Both the position numbers and the translations under genes were made by a program. A model generated the notes under the pieces. That model worked only from the letters and a program-made list of their open reading frames with translations. It had not been told where the DNA came from and searched no databases. Positions 9,694 through 18,220 of a DNA stretch of 64,000 nt are shown here, in pieces. Source of the DNA: Prauserella muralis (GTDB taxonomy: Bacteria; Actinomycetota; Actinomycetes; Mycobacteriales; Pseudonocardiaceae); contig NZ_MASW01000006.1 in the NCBI RefSeq assembly GCF_003202285.1, forward strand, positions 434,001 through 498,000, given 5' to 3'. How positions within the stretch are numbered: position 1 is the first letter of the stretch; the number at the start of each line of letters is the position of its first letter.

Positions 9694-11025
9694 GTGTCCC
9701 GACAAACACCGCAGAAGACGCGCGACGCGATGGGCTTCGGCCTCGCCGCGCTCACCCGGCTGGCCGGCAGCCGCACGCTGGAGCGCACCGGCCTGCGCAA
9801 ACCGGTGCAGAACCTGGTAGCCACGGCCACCCGAAACGGCTTCCGCGCCGCGGGTGCGGCCAATCGCGCGTTCAAGGCGACGACCCGGCGCAGCGAGCCC
9901 GCGCGGCTCGCGCCCGCACCGGACACCGGCCTGTTCGACCTCACGCCCAGCGACGAGCAGCAGATGATCGTCGAGACGGTCACCGAGTTCGCCGCCGAGC
10001 AGCTACGGCCCGCGGCCGCCGAGGCCGACACCAAGCTCGCCCCGCCGGACGGCCTGCTGAGCAGGGCCGCCGAGCTGGGTGTGACGCTGGTCGGCATCCC
10101 GGAGGAGCTGGGCGGCGTCGGCACCGAGCGCTCGGTGGTCACCAACGCGCTCGTGGCCGAGGCGCTCGCGCACGGCGACCTGGGCCTCGCGGTGGCGGTG
10201 CTCGCGCCGTCGGCCGTGAGCACGGCGCTCGTGCAGTGGGGCGACGAGGAGCAGCAGGCCACCTACCTGCCCGCGTTCGTCGGCGAGAACGTGCCCGCCG
10301 CGGCGCTGGCTCTGCAGGAGCCGAAGGCACTGTACGACCCGTTCCACCCCTCGGTGCGGGCCAAGCGGACCGCCCACGGTTACCGGCTCGACGGCGTGAA
10401 GTCGCTCGTGCCGCGCGCGGCCCAGGCCGAGCTGTTCGTCGTCTCCGCCGACCTGGAGGGGCGCGGCCCCGCGCTGTTCCTCGTCGAGTCGTCCAGCGCC
10501 GGGCTGAGCGTGGAGCCCGAACCCGCGATGGGCCTGCGCGGCGCCGCGACGTCGAGGGTGCTGCTGGACCGGGTCAACCTGCCCGCGAACGCCCTGCTCG
10601 GCGGCGGCAGGGCCGACGTGTTCACCGACGTGGTGCGGCTGTCGCGGCTCGGCTGGGCCGCGCTCGCCTGCGGCACGGCCAAGGCCGTGCTCGACTACGT
10701 GATCCCGTACGTCAACGAGCGGCAGGCGTTCGGCGAGCCGATCAGCCACCGGCAGGGGGTGGCGTTCCAGGTCTCCGACATCGCCATCGAGCTGGAGGGC
10801 ATGCGCCTGGTGACGCTGCGCGCGGCGGCGCGCGCGGAGCAGGGCAAGCCTTACGCGCGGGAGGTCGCGCTGGCCCGCAAGCTCGCCACGGACAAGGGCA
10901 TGCAGATCGGCAGCGCGGGCGTGCAGCTGCTCGGCGGGCACGGCTTCGTCAAGGAGCATCCGGTCGAGCGGTGGTACCGGGACCTGCGCGCCATCGGCGT
11001 GCTCGACGGCATCGTTCTTCTGTAA
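9694..11025 (+). CDS. Acyl-CoA dehydrogenase, FadE24-like, apparently without the catalytic glutamate
   Basis: A 443-residue acyl-CoA dehydrogenase with an unusual basic N-terminal extension of about 70 residues before the first helical domain (SDEQQMIVETVTEFAAEQ). The flavoprotein fold continues through GLRGAATSRVLLDRV and ISHRQGVAFQVSDIAIELEGM to QLLGGHGFVKEHPVERWYRD. The C-terminal motif that normally reads YEGTSEIQ and supplies the base is instead LDGIVLL at the very end. The next gene, 20 bp downstream, has the intact motif, so the two probably form a heteromeric enzyme. GTG 9694 follows GAAGGGGAGAGCC. The pair resembles M. tuberculosis fadE24-fadE23 (from memory). Confidence 0.85.
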   Translation: MSRQTPQKTRDAMGFGLAALTRLAGSRTLERTGLRKPVQNLVATATRNGFRAAGAANRAFKATTRRSEPARLAPAPDTGLFDLTPSDEQQMIVETVTEFAAEQLRPAAAEADTKLAPPDGLLSRAAELGVTLVGIPEELGGVGTERSVVTNALVAEALAHGDLGLAVAVLAPSAVSTALVQWGDEEQQATYLPAFVGENVPAAALALQEPKALYDPFHPSVRAKRTAHGYRLDGVKSLVPRAAQAELFVVSADLEGRGPALFLVESSSAGLSVEPEPAMGLRGAATSRVLLDRVNLPANALLGGGRADVFTDVVRLSRLGWAALACGTAKAVLDYVIPYVNERQAFGEPISHRQGVAFQVSDIAIELEGMRLVTLRAAARAEQGKPYAREVALARKLATDKGMQIGSAGVQLLGGHGFVKEHPVERWYRDLRAIGVLDGIVLL

Positions 11026-11045
11026 CCGGCGCGGAAAGGCCAGCC

Positions 11046-12254
11046 ATGATCAACCTCGAGGTTCCGAAGAAGTCCCGGACACTGATCAACCAGGCACGCC
11101 AGGCGGCGGCCGAGGTCTTCCGGCCCATCTCGCGCAAGTACGACCGCTCCGAGCACAGCTACCCCACCGAGCTGGACATGCTCGCGGCCCTGCTGGACGG
11201 CCTGAACTCCTCCGGCGAGGGCGGCGCGGGCGCGGCGGGCGTGCGGCGCAAGGACGACGAGAAGAGCGAAGGAAACCGCAACGGCGGCAACCTGAGCACC
11301 GTGCTCGGCACGATCGAGATGTGCTGGGGCGACGTGGCGCTGCTGCTCTCGATGCCGCGTCAGGGGCTCGGCAACGCGGCGATCGCCTCGGTCGCCAACG
11401 ACGAGCAGCTGAAGAAGTTCGCGGGTCTCTGGGCGGCCATGGCCATCACCGAGCCGGGCTGCGGCTCCGACTCGGCCGCCATCACGGCCACCGCCGTGCG
11501 CGACGGCGACGAGTACATCCTCAACGGCGAGAAGATCTTCGTGACGGCCGGGCAGCGCGCCGACGCCGTGGTGGTGTGGGCGACGCTGGACAAGTCCAAG
11601 GGCCGCGCGGCGATCAAGTCGTTCGTGGTGGAGAAGGGCACACCGGGCTTCGAGGTGGTGCGGCTGGAGCACAAGCTCGGCATCCGCGCCTCGGACACGG
11701 CCGTGCTGCGTTTCGAGAACTGCCGCGTGCCCGCCGAGAACCTGCTCGGCAGCCCGGAGATCGACACCCAGAAGGGCTTCGCGGGGGTCATGCAGACCTT
11801 CGACAACACCCGCCCGCTGGTGGCCGCGATGGCCATCGGCGTCGCGCGGGCGGCCCTGGAGGAGACGGCGCGGCTGCTCGCCGAGGCCGGGGTGACCGTC
11901 GACTACGACAAGCCCGCCAACACGCAGCACGCGGCGGCCGCCGCGTACCTGGAGCTGGAGGCCGACTACGAGGCGGCGTACCTGCTGACCCTCGAATCGG
12001 CGTGGATGGCCGACAACCGCAAGCCGAACTCGCTGCAGGCGTCGATGGCGAAGGCCAAGGCGGGCCGCTCGGTCGTGGACATCACCCTCCGCTGCGTCGA
12101 ACTGGCGGGCACCCTCGGCTACACCGAGGAACTGCTGCTGGAGAAGTGGAGCCGCGACGCGAAGATCCTCGACATCTTCGAGGGCACGCAACAGATCCAG
12201 CAGCTGATCGTCGCCCGTCGGTTGTTGGGGAAGACCTCGGCCGAGCTGAAGTAG
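11046..12254 (+). CDS. Acyl-CoA dehydrogenase, FadE23-like, with intact catalytic motif
   Basis: A 402-residue acyl-CoA dehydrogenase that oxidises acyl-CoA to enoyl-CoA with FAD. Visible: AITEPGCGSDSAAI (flavin/substrate loop), LGIRASDTAVLRFENCRVP, and FEGTQQIQQ near residue 385, which carries the catalytic Glu. Residues about 58-80 hold a charged, glycine-rich insertion (SSGEGGAGAAGVRRKDDEKS) that replaces part of the N-terminal helical domain. ATG at 11046 has GGAAAGG upstream. It is the second gene of a two-gene operon behind the 20-bp palindrome; the upstream partner lacks the catalytic residue, which argues for an alpha2beta2 enzyme. Confidence 0.88.
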   Translation: MINLEVPKKSRTLINQARQAAAEVFRPISRKYDRSEHSYPTELDMLAALLDGLNSSGEGGAGAAGVRRKDDEKSEGNRNGGNLSTVLGTIEMCWGDVALLLSMPRQGLGNAAIASVANDEQLKKFAGLWAAMAITEPGCGSDSAAITATAVRDGDEYILNGEKIFVTAGQRADAVVVWATLDKSKGRAAIKSFVVEKGTPGFEVVRLEHKLGIRASDTAVLRFENCRVPAENLLGSPEIDTQKGFAGVMQTFDNTRPLVAAMAIGVARAALEETARLLAEAGVTVDYDKPANTQHAAAAAYLELEADYEAAYLLTLESAWMADNRKPNSLQASMAKAKAGRSVVDITLRCVELAGTLGYTEELLLEKWSRDAKILDIFEGTQQIQQLIVARRLLGKTSAELK

Positions 12255-12277
12255 CCCGCCCCCGGGTTCCAACGGAA

Positions 12278-13159
12278 CTACCCGGCCTGCGGCGAGAGCA
12301 CGGCCGCGTCGCGGAGCCCGGCCGCCGAGCGGACGAGCGAGGCAACAGCCAGGGAGCGGCTGTTCGGCGGCCAGGCGATCACCGTGGTGACCTCCGGCGC
12401 GTCGACCACGGGCACCGCGACGTGTTCGGGCCACTGCCAGGCACGGCTGGACGCGGGGATGACGAGCAGCGTCCTGCCGAGCGCCACGAGCTGGGCGAGC
12501 TGCGACTGCGTGCGCACCTCCGGTCCCGGCCCGTCCGGGTAGGAACCGTCGAGCCGGGGCCAGCGCGCCATCGGGAGGCCCGGCACGTCGCGGACCTCCG
12601 CCAGCGTGAGCTGGTCGCGGGACGCGAGCGGATGCTGCGCGGGAAGGATCGCGACCTGGCCCTCGACGCAGAGGTCCTCGGTGTCGAACCCGGCGAGGTC
12701 GTCGAAGGGGCGATGCATGAGCGCCACGTCGGCGCGCCCGTTGCGGAGCAGCCCGGCCTGCTCGCCGACCTCGCACAGGAGGACCTCGACCGGTGCCGCA
12801 CCGGGCTCGCTCGCATGGGTGTCCAGGAGCTGCCGCAGCAGTTCGTGGGACGCCCCGGCTTTCGTCGCGAGCACCAGCGGCCGTGCCGGATCCCCGGCCC
12901 GCCGCGTCCGGCGCGCGGCCGCCGCCACCGCGTCGAGGGCCGTCCTGGCCTCCCGGAGGAACACGCGGCCCGCATCGGTGAGCGCGACGCCGCGACGGTT
13001 CCGCTCGAGCAGCTGGACGCCGAGCCGCTGCTCCAGCCGGCGGATGGCACGCGAGAGCGGCGGCTGGGCGATCCCGAGCCGCTCGGCGGCGCGTCCGAAG
13101 TGCAGTTCCTCGGCGACGGCGACGAAGTACCGCATCTCGCGGGTCTCGAGATCGTCCAC
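12278..13159 (-). CDS. LysR-family transcriptional regulator
   Basis: A 293-residue LysR protein: N-terminal winged HTH (RYFVAVAEELHFGRAAERLGIAQ, then PPLSRAIRRLEQRLG) and a C-terminal periplasmic-binding-protein-like effector domain (residues about 90-290). GTG start at 13159; an alternative ATG lies eight codons further in. It is divergent from a short-chain dehydrogenase with 91 bp between starts, the classic arrangement in which the LysR protein controls its neighbour. A TGATAC-N7-GTATCA dyad lies in the shared region. The effector ligand is unknown. Confidence 0.85.
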   Translation of the reverse strand: MDDLETREMRYFVAVAEELHFGRAAERLGIAQPPLSRAIRRLEQRLGVQLLERNRRGVALTDAGRVFLREARTALDAVAAAARRTRRAGDPARPLVLATKAGASHELLRQLLDTHASEPGAAPVEVLLCEVGEQAGLLRNGRADVALMHRPFDDLAGFDTEDLCVEGQVAILPAQHPLASRDQLTLAEVRDVPGLPMARWPRLDGSYPDGPGPEVRTQSQLAQLVALGRTLLVIPASSRAWQWPEHVAVPVVDAPEVTTVIAWPPNSRSLAVASLVRSAAGLRDAAVLSPQAG

Positions 13160-13176
13160 TTGGGCAGGCTACCTGC

Positions 13177-13195
13177 TGATACCCGGTGAGTATCA
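13177..13195. promoter_or_regulatory. LysR-type operator (TGATAC-N7-GTATCA)
   Basis: A perfect 6-bp inverted repeat with a 7-bp spacer between the divergent lysR and SDR genes. It contains the T-N11-A core of LysR sites (ATAC-N7-GTAT) and sits 17 bp upstream of the lysR start, consistent with autoregulation and control of the SDR. Confidence 0.6.
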
Positions 13196-13250
13196 CAGCG
13201 GAGTGATCCGGTATTGGACGGCGACCACACGGCCCGCCGAGCATGGATGC

Positions 13251-13967
13251 GTGAACGACACGAAGACCGCGCTGGTCACCGGCGCGAACAAGGGAATCGG
13301 TTTCGCCATCGCCGAGGGTCTCGGCGCGATCGGCTTCACGGTCGCGGTGGGCGCGCGGGACGAGATCAGGCGCAAGGAGGCCGTCGAGCGGCTGCGCGCT
13401 GCGGGGGTCGACGCCTTCGGGGTCGCCCTCGACGTCACCTCCGACGACAGTGTCGCCGCCGCGGCGGCGACCATCGAGCAGACGGCGGGGCGGCTCGACG
13501 TGCTCGTCAACAACGCGGGAATCTCCGGCCGGACCGACGGCGGCGCGCAGGATCCGACGACGCTCGACCTCGACGTCGTCCGCACCGTCCTCGACACGAA
13601 CGTGTTCGGCGTCGTCCGGGTGACGAACGCGATGCTTCCGCTGCTGCGCCGCGCGACGTCCCCGCGCATCGTGAACATGTCGAGCAACATGGGCTCGCTG
13701 ACGTTGCAGACCGGCCCCATCATGGCCGCGTACGCCCCGTCGAAGTCCCTGCTCAACAGCGTCACGACTCAGTACGCCCGCCGGCTGGCCGACACGAACA
13801 TCATCGTGAACGCCGCGTGCCCCGGCTACGTCGCGACCGACTTCACGGGCTTCAACGCGCCGCGCACGCCCGAACAGGGTGCCGCGATCGCGATCCGGCT
13901 CGCCACCCTGCCCGACGACGGGCCGCGCGGCGGCTTCTTCGACGACGACGGCGTCGTCCCCTGGTGA
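13251..13967 (+). CDS. Short-chain dehydrogenase/reductase (SDR), carbonyl-reductase-like
   Basis: A 238-residue classical SDR. Nucleotide-binding TGANKGIGFAIAEGL near the N-terminus, NNAGIS structural motif, and catalytic Ser in NMSSNMGS followed by YAPSK (Tyr-x3-Lys). The TGANKGIG variant is typical of NADPH-dependent carbonyl reductase-like SDRs. GTG 13251 is taken as start because the nucleotide motif would then begin about 10 residues in; the open frame extends far upstream without meaning. Its partner is the divergent LysR gene. Substrate unknown; reduction of a small aldehyde or ketone in the cytosol is the general expectation. Confidence 0.85.
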   Translation: MNDTKTALVTGANKGIGFAIAEGLGAIGFTVAVGARDEIRRKEAVERLRAAGVDAFGVALDVTSDDSVAAAAATIEQTAGRLDVLVNNAGISGRTDGGAQDPTTLDLDVVRTVLDTNVFGVVRVTNAMLPLLRRATSPRIVNMSSNMGSLTLQTGPIMAAYAPSKSLLNSVTTQYARRLADTNIIVNAACPGYVATDFTGFNAPRTPEQGAAIAIRLATLPDDGPRGGFFDDDGVVPW

Positions 13968-14034
13968 TCGCCGGACCGGTCAGCTCCGGCCTGTCCGGGG
14001 TAGACCATGCCGTGCCTGTGGCACAGTCTCGGTC

Positions 14035-14955
14035 GTGTCGCTGGACGAGTTGCCGCACTGGTTGCCGGGGTGGTGTCTGGACCAGCTCGGCAGCCACCCC
14101 GCCGAGGCGCTGTTCCGGCACCAGTCGATGTCGGCGGTGTTCGGTCTCCGGTTGGCCGACGGCACGAACGTCGTAGTCAAGGCCCGCGCCGACGACGGGC
14201 GAGCGGCGTCGTGCGTCGCGGCGCAGGCACGGCTGGCCGGGAACGGGTTTCCCTGCGCCCGCCCGCTGACGCCGGTCACCGTTGCCGGTGAGCTGGCCGT
14301 GCACGCCGAGGAATTCCGCCCGCACGGCGAAGTGCTGCACGGGGACGGCCCGGAGGTGGCAGTGCGCTACGCGGAGGTCTTCGCCCGGTTGATGACTGGA
14401 CTCGCGGACCTCACCGTCGCGCCGCCGCTGCCGAACCCGCGCTGGGTGCGGTGGGATCACGCGGATCCCGGCCTGTGGCCGTCGATCGCCTCACTCGACG
14501 AGAAGGACCAGCGTCTCGTGCCCGCCCATGTCGTGGACACCGCCGACAGGGCCCGCCGGCGCATGCTGGCCGCCGACCTCCCCCGCGTGCTGGGCCATGC
14601 CGACTTCGAGGCGCACAACCTCCGGTGGCACGACCACCAGGTAGTGACAGTGCACGACTGGGACAGCCTGGCATGGCAGCCGGAAGCCGCGCTGGTGGGC
14701 GCGGCCAGCGCGGTGTTCCCGAAGCTGGGACCGGCCACGCTGCCTCCAGTTGACAGCACCGAGGCGTTCCTGGCCGCATACCAGGATGCGCGGGGCCGCT
14801 CGTTCACCGCGGAGGAGGAGCAGGTCGCGTGGGCTGCGAGCCTGTGGCCGGCAGCCCACGACGTCCGGTGGGAATCACTGCACGGCTACACCGCCGTGTC
14901 CGGGAAAGCGCTCTGGACGCAGGCAGCCGAACGCCTCCGCCGGGCGAACGCCTGA
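14035..14955 (+). CDS. Aminoglycoside/choline-kinase-fold phosphotransferase family protein
   Basis: About 306 residues with the APH fold. The catalytic loop is LGHADFEAHNLRW (HxDxxxxN) and the Mg-binding motif VVTVHDWDSLAW follows, so the kinase core looks active; the N-terminal lobe contains a Lys in NVVVKAR that would contact ATP. Members phosphorylate aminoglycosides, macrolides, homoserine, choline or other small molecules, and resistance cannot be claimed from sequence alone. No clear ribosome site precedes GTG 14035; the start is approximate. Neighbours (SDR upstream by 67 bp, HNH gene convergent) give no functional hint. Confidence 0.75.
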   Translation: MSLDELPHWLPGWCLDQLGSHPAEALFRHQSMSAVFGLRLADGTNVVVKARADDGRAASCVAAQARLAGNGFPCARPLTPVTVAGELAVHAEEFRPHGEVLHGDGPEVAVRYAEVFARLMTGLADLTVAPPLPNPRWVRWDHADPGLWPSIASLDEKDQRLVPAHVVDTADRARRRMLAADLPRVLGHADFEAHNLRWHDHQVVTVHDWDSLAWQPEAALVGAASAVFPKLGPATLPPVDSTEAFLAAYQDARGRSFTAEEEQVAWAASLWPAAHDVRWESLHGYTAVSGKALWTQAAERLRRANA

Positions 14956-15024
14956 CACCGCATGTGCCGCTGCCCCGCCACCCGGGGTTCGGTGGTGGGG
15001 TGTGGCTGCGGGGAGGGCTGTGGG

Positions 15025-16389
15025 TCAGGGCGGTGCGGTGGTGGCGCCGTGGTTCCAGGGATTGCCGGCGGGCTGGGGGCAGGTGGTGCGCAGACGTCCG
15101 GCGCCGGGTTGGCGGAGGGCGGGGCTGCGGAAGTGAGGGCCGACGCGGTGGGTGTGGAGGGTGTTGCGGCGGGGTGCACGTTCGGGGTCGAGGTAGCCGG
15201 GTGGGACGTAGTGGGCGGCGCCGTCGATGAGGGTGATGTCCCAGCCGCTGTGGTGGATCAGCCGGTGATGGGTTTCGCAGAGGAGCACCAGATTCCACAG
15301 GGCGGTGGGGCCGCCGTCGATCCAGTGGAGAACGTGATGCGCTTGGCACCACTTGGGTTTGCGGTCGCAGCCGGGGAAGGTGCACCCGCCGTCGCGGCGA
15401 ATCAGGGCGCGGCGGATGCGGCGGGGCACGGTGCGGGTGGTGCGGCCGACGTCGAGGATGTCACCGCGGGTGCCGAACACCATGGGCGCGGCCCGGCAGT
15501 CGCAGGCCATGCGCCGGATCTGGGCGGCGGAGAGGTCGAGATGCCCGTCGAGCAGGCCGCGCCCGATGCCCTGCTTGAGCTCGGCGAGAGTGGCCGAGAC
15601 GAGCAGGGTGACCGGCTCCCCCGCCTCGCTGGGCGCATCCGGGCAGCGGGCGGCGAGCTTGAGCACGTCGACGAGGGCATCGCCCTGGCGCTGGACGCGG
15701 GTGCGCGGGTCGCGGCCGCCGTTCTCGCCTGCCCGGGGCTCGGTCAGCGGAGAGAGCAGGTTGGTCAGCAAGGCCCCGGATTCGGCGTCCAGCTCGAACG
15801 AGCCACGGAGTCTGCCGTCGGGGCGCTGCTGGAGGTCGAGGCACCGCTCGGGGCGGGCCAGGCGTTCGTCCTTGGGGGCGTCGCCGTCGGGGTCGAGCCG
15901 GTCGCGGATCTCCCGGCCCAGCCGGGCGACGACCCGGGGTTCGGTGTCGCGGGCGGCGTCGCACAGGATGTTTTCGGCGGTGTCCCGCTCCTGCGGAGTG
16001 GTCCAGGAGGGCAGGTCCCGGATCGCGGCGCGGATGGCCTCCACGTGCTCGGGGCCGATCGCACCCTCGGCCAGGGCGGCCGCCACCACCGGCAGCGCGG
16101 GCGCAACGAGCCCACCGGAGGCCGCGACCGCCGGGCACAGGGCCTTGGCGTGGCGGTGCACCTGCTGCGCGGCGCCGGAGCCCACCGCGAACAGCGCCCG
16201 CACCAGCCCGACCGGGGTGTAGCCACGACTGGTGGCGATGCCCCGGGTGTCGATCTCCGCCAGCAACGCCAGCTCCCGGGCATACAACCGGCGCCGCTGC
16301 CGCTCGGTCTCCCGCAGCGCGTCCAGCAGCTCCGCCTCACCCCAGTGGGACAGGGGCGGGGCGGCATCCATGACTTCGGTCGCGTCCAC
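15025..16389 (-). CDS. DUF222 / 13E12-repeat family protein with C-terminal HNH endonuclease domain
   Basis: About 454 residues. The N-terminal two thirds is the helical DUF222 domain found in the REP13E12 family; the HNH nuclease motif lies near residues 325-385 (CTFPGCDRKPKWCQAHHV, then NLVLLCETHHRLIHH) with the metal-binding His pairs intact. The C-terminus is a basic, proline-rich tail. Such genes are multicopy in actinobacteria; their target is unclear. A perfect SOS box (16411-16426) lies 21 bp upstream. The GTG at 16389 is exactly 6 nt after TACGAT, so the mRNA is probably leaderless; longer starts would overlap the SOS box. DNA-damage induction is therefore likely. Confidence 0.88.
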   Translation of the reverse strand: MDATEVMDAAPPLSHWGEAELLDALRETERQRRRLYARELALLAEIDTRGIATSRGYTPVGLVRALFAVGSGAAQQVHRHAKALCPAVAASGGLVAPALPVVAAALAEGAIGPEHVEAIRAAIRDLPSWTTPQERDTAENILCDAARDTEPRVVARLGREIRDRLDPDGDAPKDERLARPERCLDLQQRPDGRLRGSFELDAESGALLTNLLSPLTEPRAGENGGRDPRTRVQRQGDALVDVLKLAARCPDAPSEAGEPVTLLVSATLAELKQGIGRGLLDGHLDLSAAQIRRMACDCRAAPMVFGTRGDILDVGRTTRTVPRRIRRALIRRDGGCTFPGCDRKPKWCQAHHVLHWIDGGPTALWNLVLLCETHHRLIHHSGWDITLIDGAAHYVPPGYLDPERAPRRNTLHTHRVGPHFRSPALRQPGAGRLRTTCPQPAGNPWNHGATTAPP

Positions 16390-16410
16390 GAAACTATCGT
16401 AGCCCACTAC

Positions 16411-16426
16411 TCGAACTGGTGTTCGA
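16411..16426. promoter_or_regulatory. SOS (LexA) box upstream of the DUF222-HNH gene
   Basis: TCGAAC-TGGT-GTTCGA is a perfect match to the actinobacterial/Gram-positive LexA consensus TCGAAC-N4-GTTCGA. It lies just upstream of the TACGAT -10 element (16401-16396, minus strand), in the position of the -35, where LexA would block transcription. Confidence 0.85.
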
Positions 16427-16488
16427 CTCAATCGGGTGAATCCAGTGTCGGTCCTCGACCGGAACGCGTGGTGGCTGACCGGACGGAC

Positions 16489-16932
16489 CTAGGGTCTTGC
16501 GGGGAAGTGCTGCCATCCGTCGGCGACGAGCTCCTGAACACCGGGGTGTTCGCGGGCATGCCGCTCCGGCTTCGGCGCCAGGAAGGGCCAGCGGAACCAG
16601 TGCTGCCGCACACCCCACCACAGCAGCAGCCACGCGACCACCCACAGCACGACGAGTGCGAGCTCCCAGAGCTTCGCCCAGGCGAGCGCACCGGCCAGCA
16701 ACATCAGCCCGAGGAGCACGGCCGAGCCGACCAGCACCCAGAACACCGACTGCTCGATGCGGTGCCCGACCCGGCAGCGGCGGCATCGTGGCACGACCAC
16801 TGAGAGCTGCTTCCACCGCTGGTAGACACCAACCACGACGAACGTGTCCCGCATGTCCCGGCGCAGCGACAGCTGCAGATGATGCCCGCCGTCGGTGGGC
16901 ACCCCACAGAACCAGCACTCATTCCGCCCCAC
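16489..16932 (-). CDS. Small membrane protein with two CxxC-type cysteine pairs
   Basis: Not recognised. With GTG 16932 as start it is 147 residues: an N-terminal CWFCG and, about 40 residues later, CRRC, which could together bind zinc as a treble-clef or ribbon, followed by two strongly hydrophobic segments (about residues 68-90 and 96-117) and a charged C-terminal tail (PKPERHAREH...). The cysteine module at the N-terminus before a two-helix hairpin suggests a small metal-binding or redox-sensitive membrane protein. The open frame extends to 17034 but the extension is arginine/proline rich and unconvincing. Neighbours on both sides are unrelated. Confidence 0.6.
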   Translation of the reverse strand: MGRNECWFCGVPTDGGHHLQLSLRRDMRDTFVVVGVYQRWKQLSVVVPRCRRCRVGHRIEQSVFWVLVGSAVLLGLMLLAGALAWAKLWELALVVLWVVAWLLLWWGVRQHWFRWPFLAPKPERHAREHPGVQELVADGWQHFPARP

Positions 16933-17074
16933 CAGCCGAGAGTAGCGGGATCGATCACCGCATAGTGCGCCCAGCGAAAGACACGGCAACCCCGGCGGCC
17001 AACACAGCGATCGCGGCGGCCGGCATGCGACCACGCCCGGGGAATACCGGCCCGCGGGAAGCCGTTAGGGTGGA

Positions 17075-17092
17075 TAGTTGAGCAAGCAACTA
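17075..17092. promoter_or_regulatory. TAGTTG-N6-CAACTA dyad before the luciferase-like/FMN reductase operon
   Basis: A perfect 6-bp inverted repeat with a 6-bp spacer, 21 bp upstream of the ATG at 17114. Size and symmetry suit a MarR-family site; a MarR gene lies 2.2 kb downstream, but the link is unproven. Confidence 0.5.
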
Positions 17093-17113
17093 CTTCCGGG
17101 CAAGGTGATTGGG

Positions 17114-18220
17114 ATGCAGTTCGGGATCTTCACCGTCGGTGACGTCACCACGGATCCCACCAACGGCCGGACCCCGACCGAGCACGAGCGCATCAAGTCC
17201 ATGGTCGCGATCGCGCTCAAGGCCGAGGAGATCGGCCTCGACGTCTTCGCCACCGGCGAGCACCACAACCCCCCGTTCGTTCCCTCGTCGCCGACGACCA
17301 TGCTCGGCTACATCGCGGCCCGCACCGAGCGGCTCATCCTCTCGACGTCCACCACGCTCATCACCACGAACGACCCGGTGAAGATCGCCGAGGACTTCGC
17401 GATGTTGCAGCACCTCGCCGACGGCAGGGTGGACCTCATGCTCGGCCGCGGCAACACCGGCCCCGTGTATCCCTGGTTCGGCCAGGACATCCGCATGGGC
17501 ATCCCGCTGGCCATCGAGAACTACGCGCTGCTGCACGAGCTGTGGCGCAAGGACGTCGTCGACTGGGAGGGCCGCTTCCGCACCCCGCTGCAGGGCTTCA
17601 CGTCCACCCCGCGCCCACTCGACGGCGTCCCGCCGTTCGTGTGGCACGGCTCCATCCGCAGCCCCGAGATCGCCGAGCAGGCCGCCTACTACGGCGACGG
17701 CTTCTTCGCCAACCACATCTTCTGGCCAAAGGAGCACTTCATGCGGCTCATCGATCTCTACCGGCAGCGCTACGAGCACCACGGGCACGGCTCGGCGCAG
17801 CAGGCCATCGTCGGCCTCGGCGGCCAGGTCTTCCTGCGCAGGAACTCCCAGGACGCGGTCCGCGAGTTCCGCCCGTACTTCGACAACGCCCCGGTATACG
17901 GGCACGGCCCCTCGCTCGAGGAGTTCACCGAGCAGACACCGCTCACCGTCGGCAGTCCGCAGGAGGTCATCGACAAGACCCTGACCTTCCGCGAGCACTT
18001 CGGCGACTACCAGCGCCAGCTCTTCCTCGTCGACCACGCGGGCCTGCCGCTGAAGACCGTGCTGGAGCAGCTCGACCTGCTGGGCGAGGAGGTTCTTCCC
18101 ACGCTGCGCAGGGAGTTCGCCGCCAGGCGCGCCGCAGGCGTGCCGGACGCGCCCACCCACGCCTCACTGCTGGCCCGCAGCACCGACACCGAGCAGGTCC
18201 CGACGGGAGGCACCCGATGA
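17114..18220 (+). CDS. Luciferase-like FMN-dependent monooxygenase (CE1758 type)
   Basis: A 368-residue LLM-class flavin monooxygenase with a (beta/alpha)8 luciferase fold. Typical features: GIFTVGDVTTDP at the N-terminus, LDVFATGEHHNPPF (the conserved His pair), LILSTSTTLITTNDPVKIAEDFAML, and VDLMLGRGNTGPVYPWF at the flavin phosphate. It overlaps the next gene, an FMN reductase, by 4 bp (ATGA), so it should receive reduced FMN directly from that partner: a two-component monooxygenase. This pairing is the conserved CE1758/CE1759 arrangement of actinobacteria. ATG 17114 has AAGGTG upstream. The organic substrate is unknown. Confidence 0.9.
   Translation: MQFGIFTVGDVTTDPTNGRTPTEHERIKSMVAIALKAEEIGLDVFATGEHHNPPFVPSSPTTMLGYIAARTERLILSTSTTLITTNDPVKIAEDFAMLQHLADGRVDLMLGRGNTGPVYPWFGQDIRMGIPLAIENYALLHELWRKDVVDWEGRFRTPLQGFTSTPRPLDGVPPFVWHGSIRSPEIAEQAAYYGDGFFANHIFWPKEHFMRLIDLYRQRYEHHGHGSAQQAIVGLGGQVFLRRNSQDAVREFRPYFDNAPVYGHGPSLEEFTEQTPLTVGSPQEVIDKTLTFREHFGDYQRQLFLVDHAGLPLKTVLEQLDLLGEEVLPTLRREFAARRAAGVPDAPTHASLLARSTDTEQVPTGGTR

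Noticed and set aside
15025-16426. Insertion sequence or homing element carrying the HNH gene
   Set aside because: No terminal inverted repeats, target duplication or transposase were seen; the gene has its own SOS-regulated promoter.
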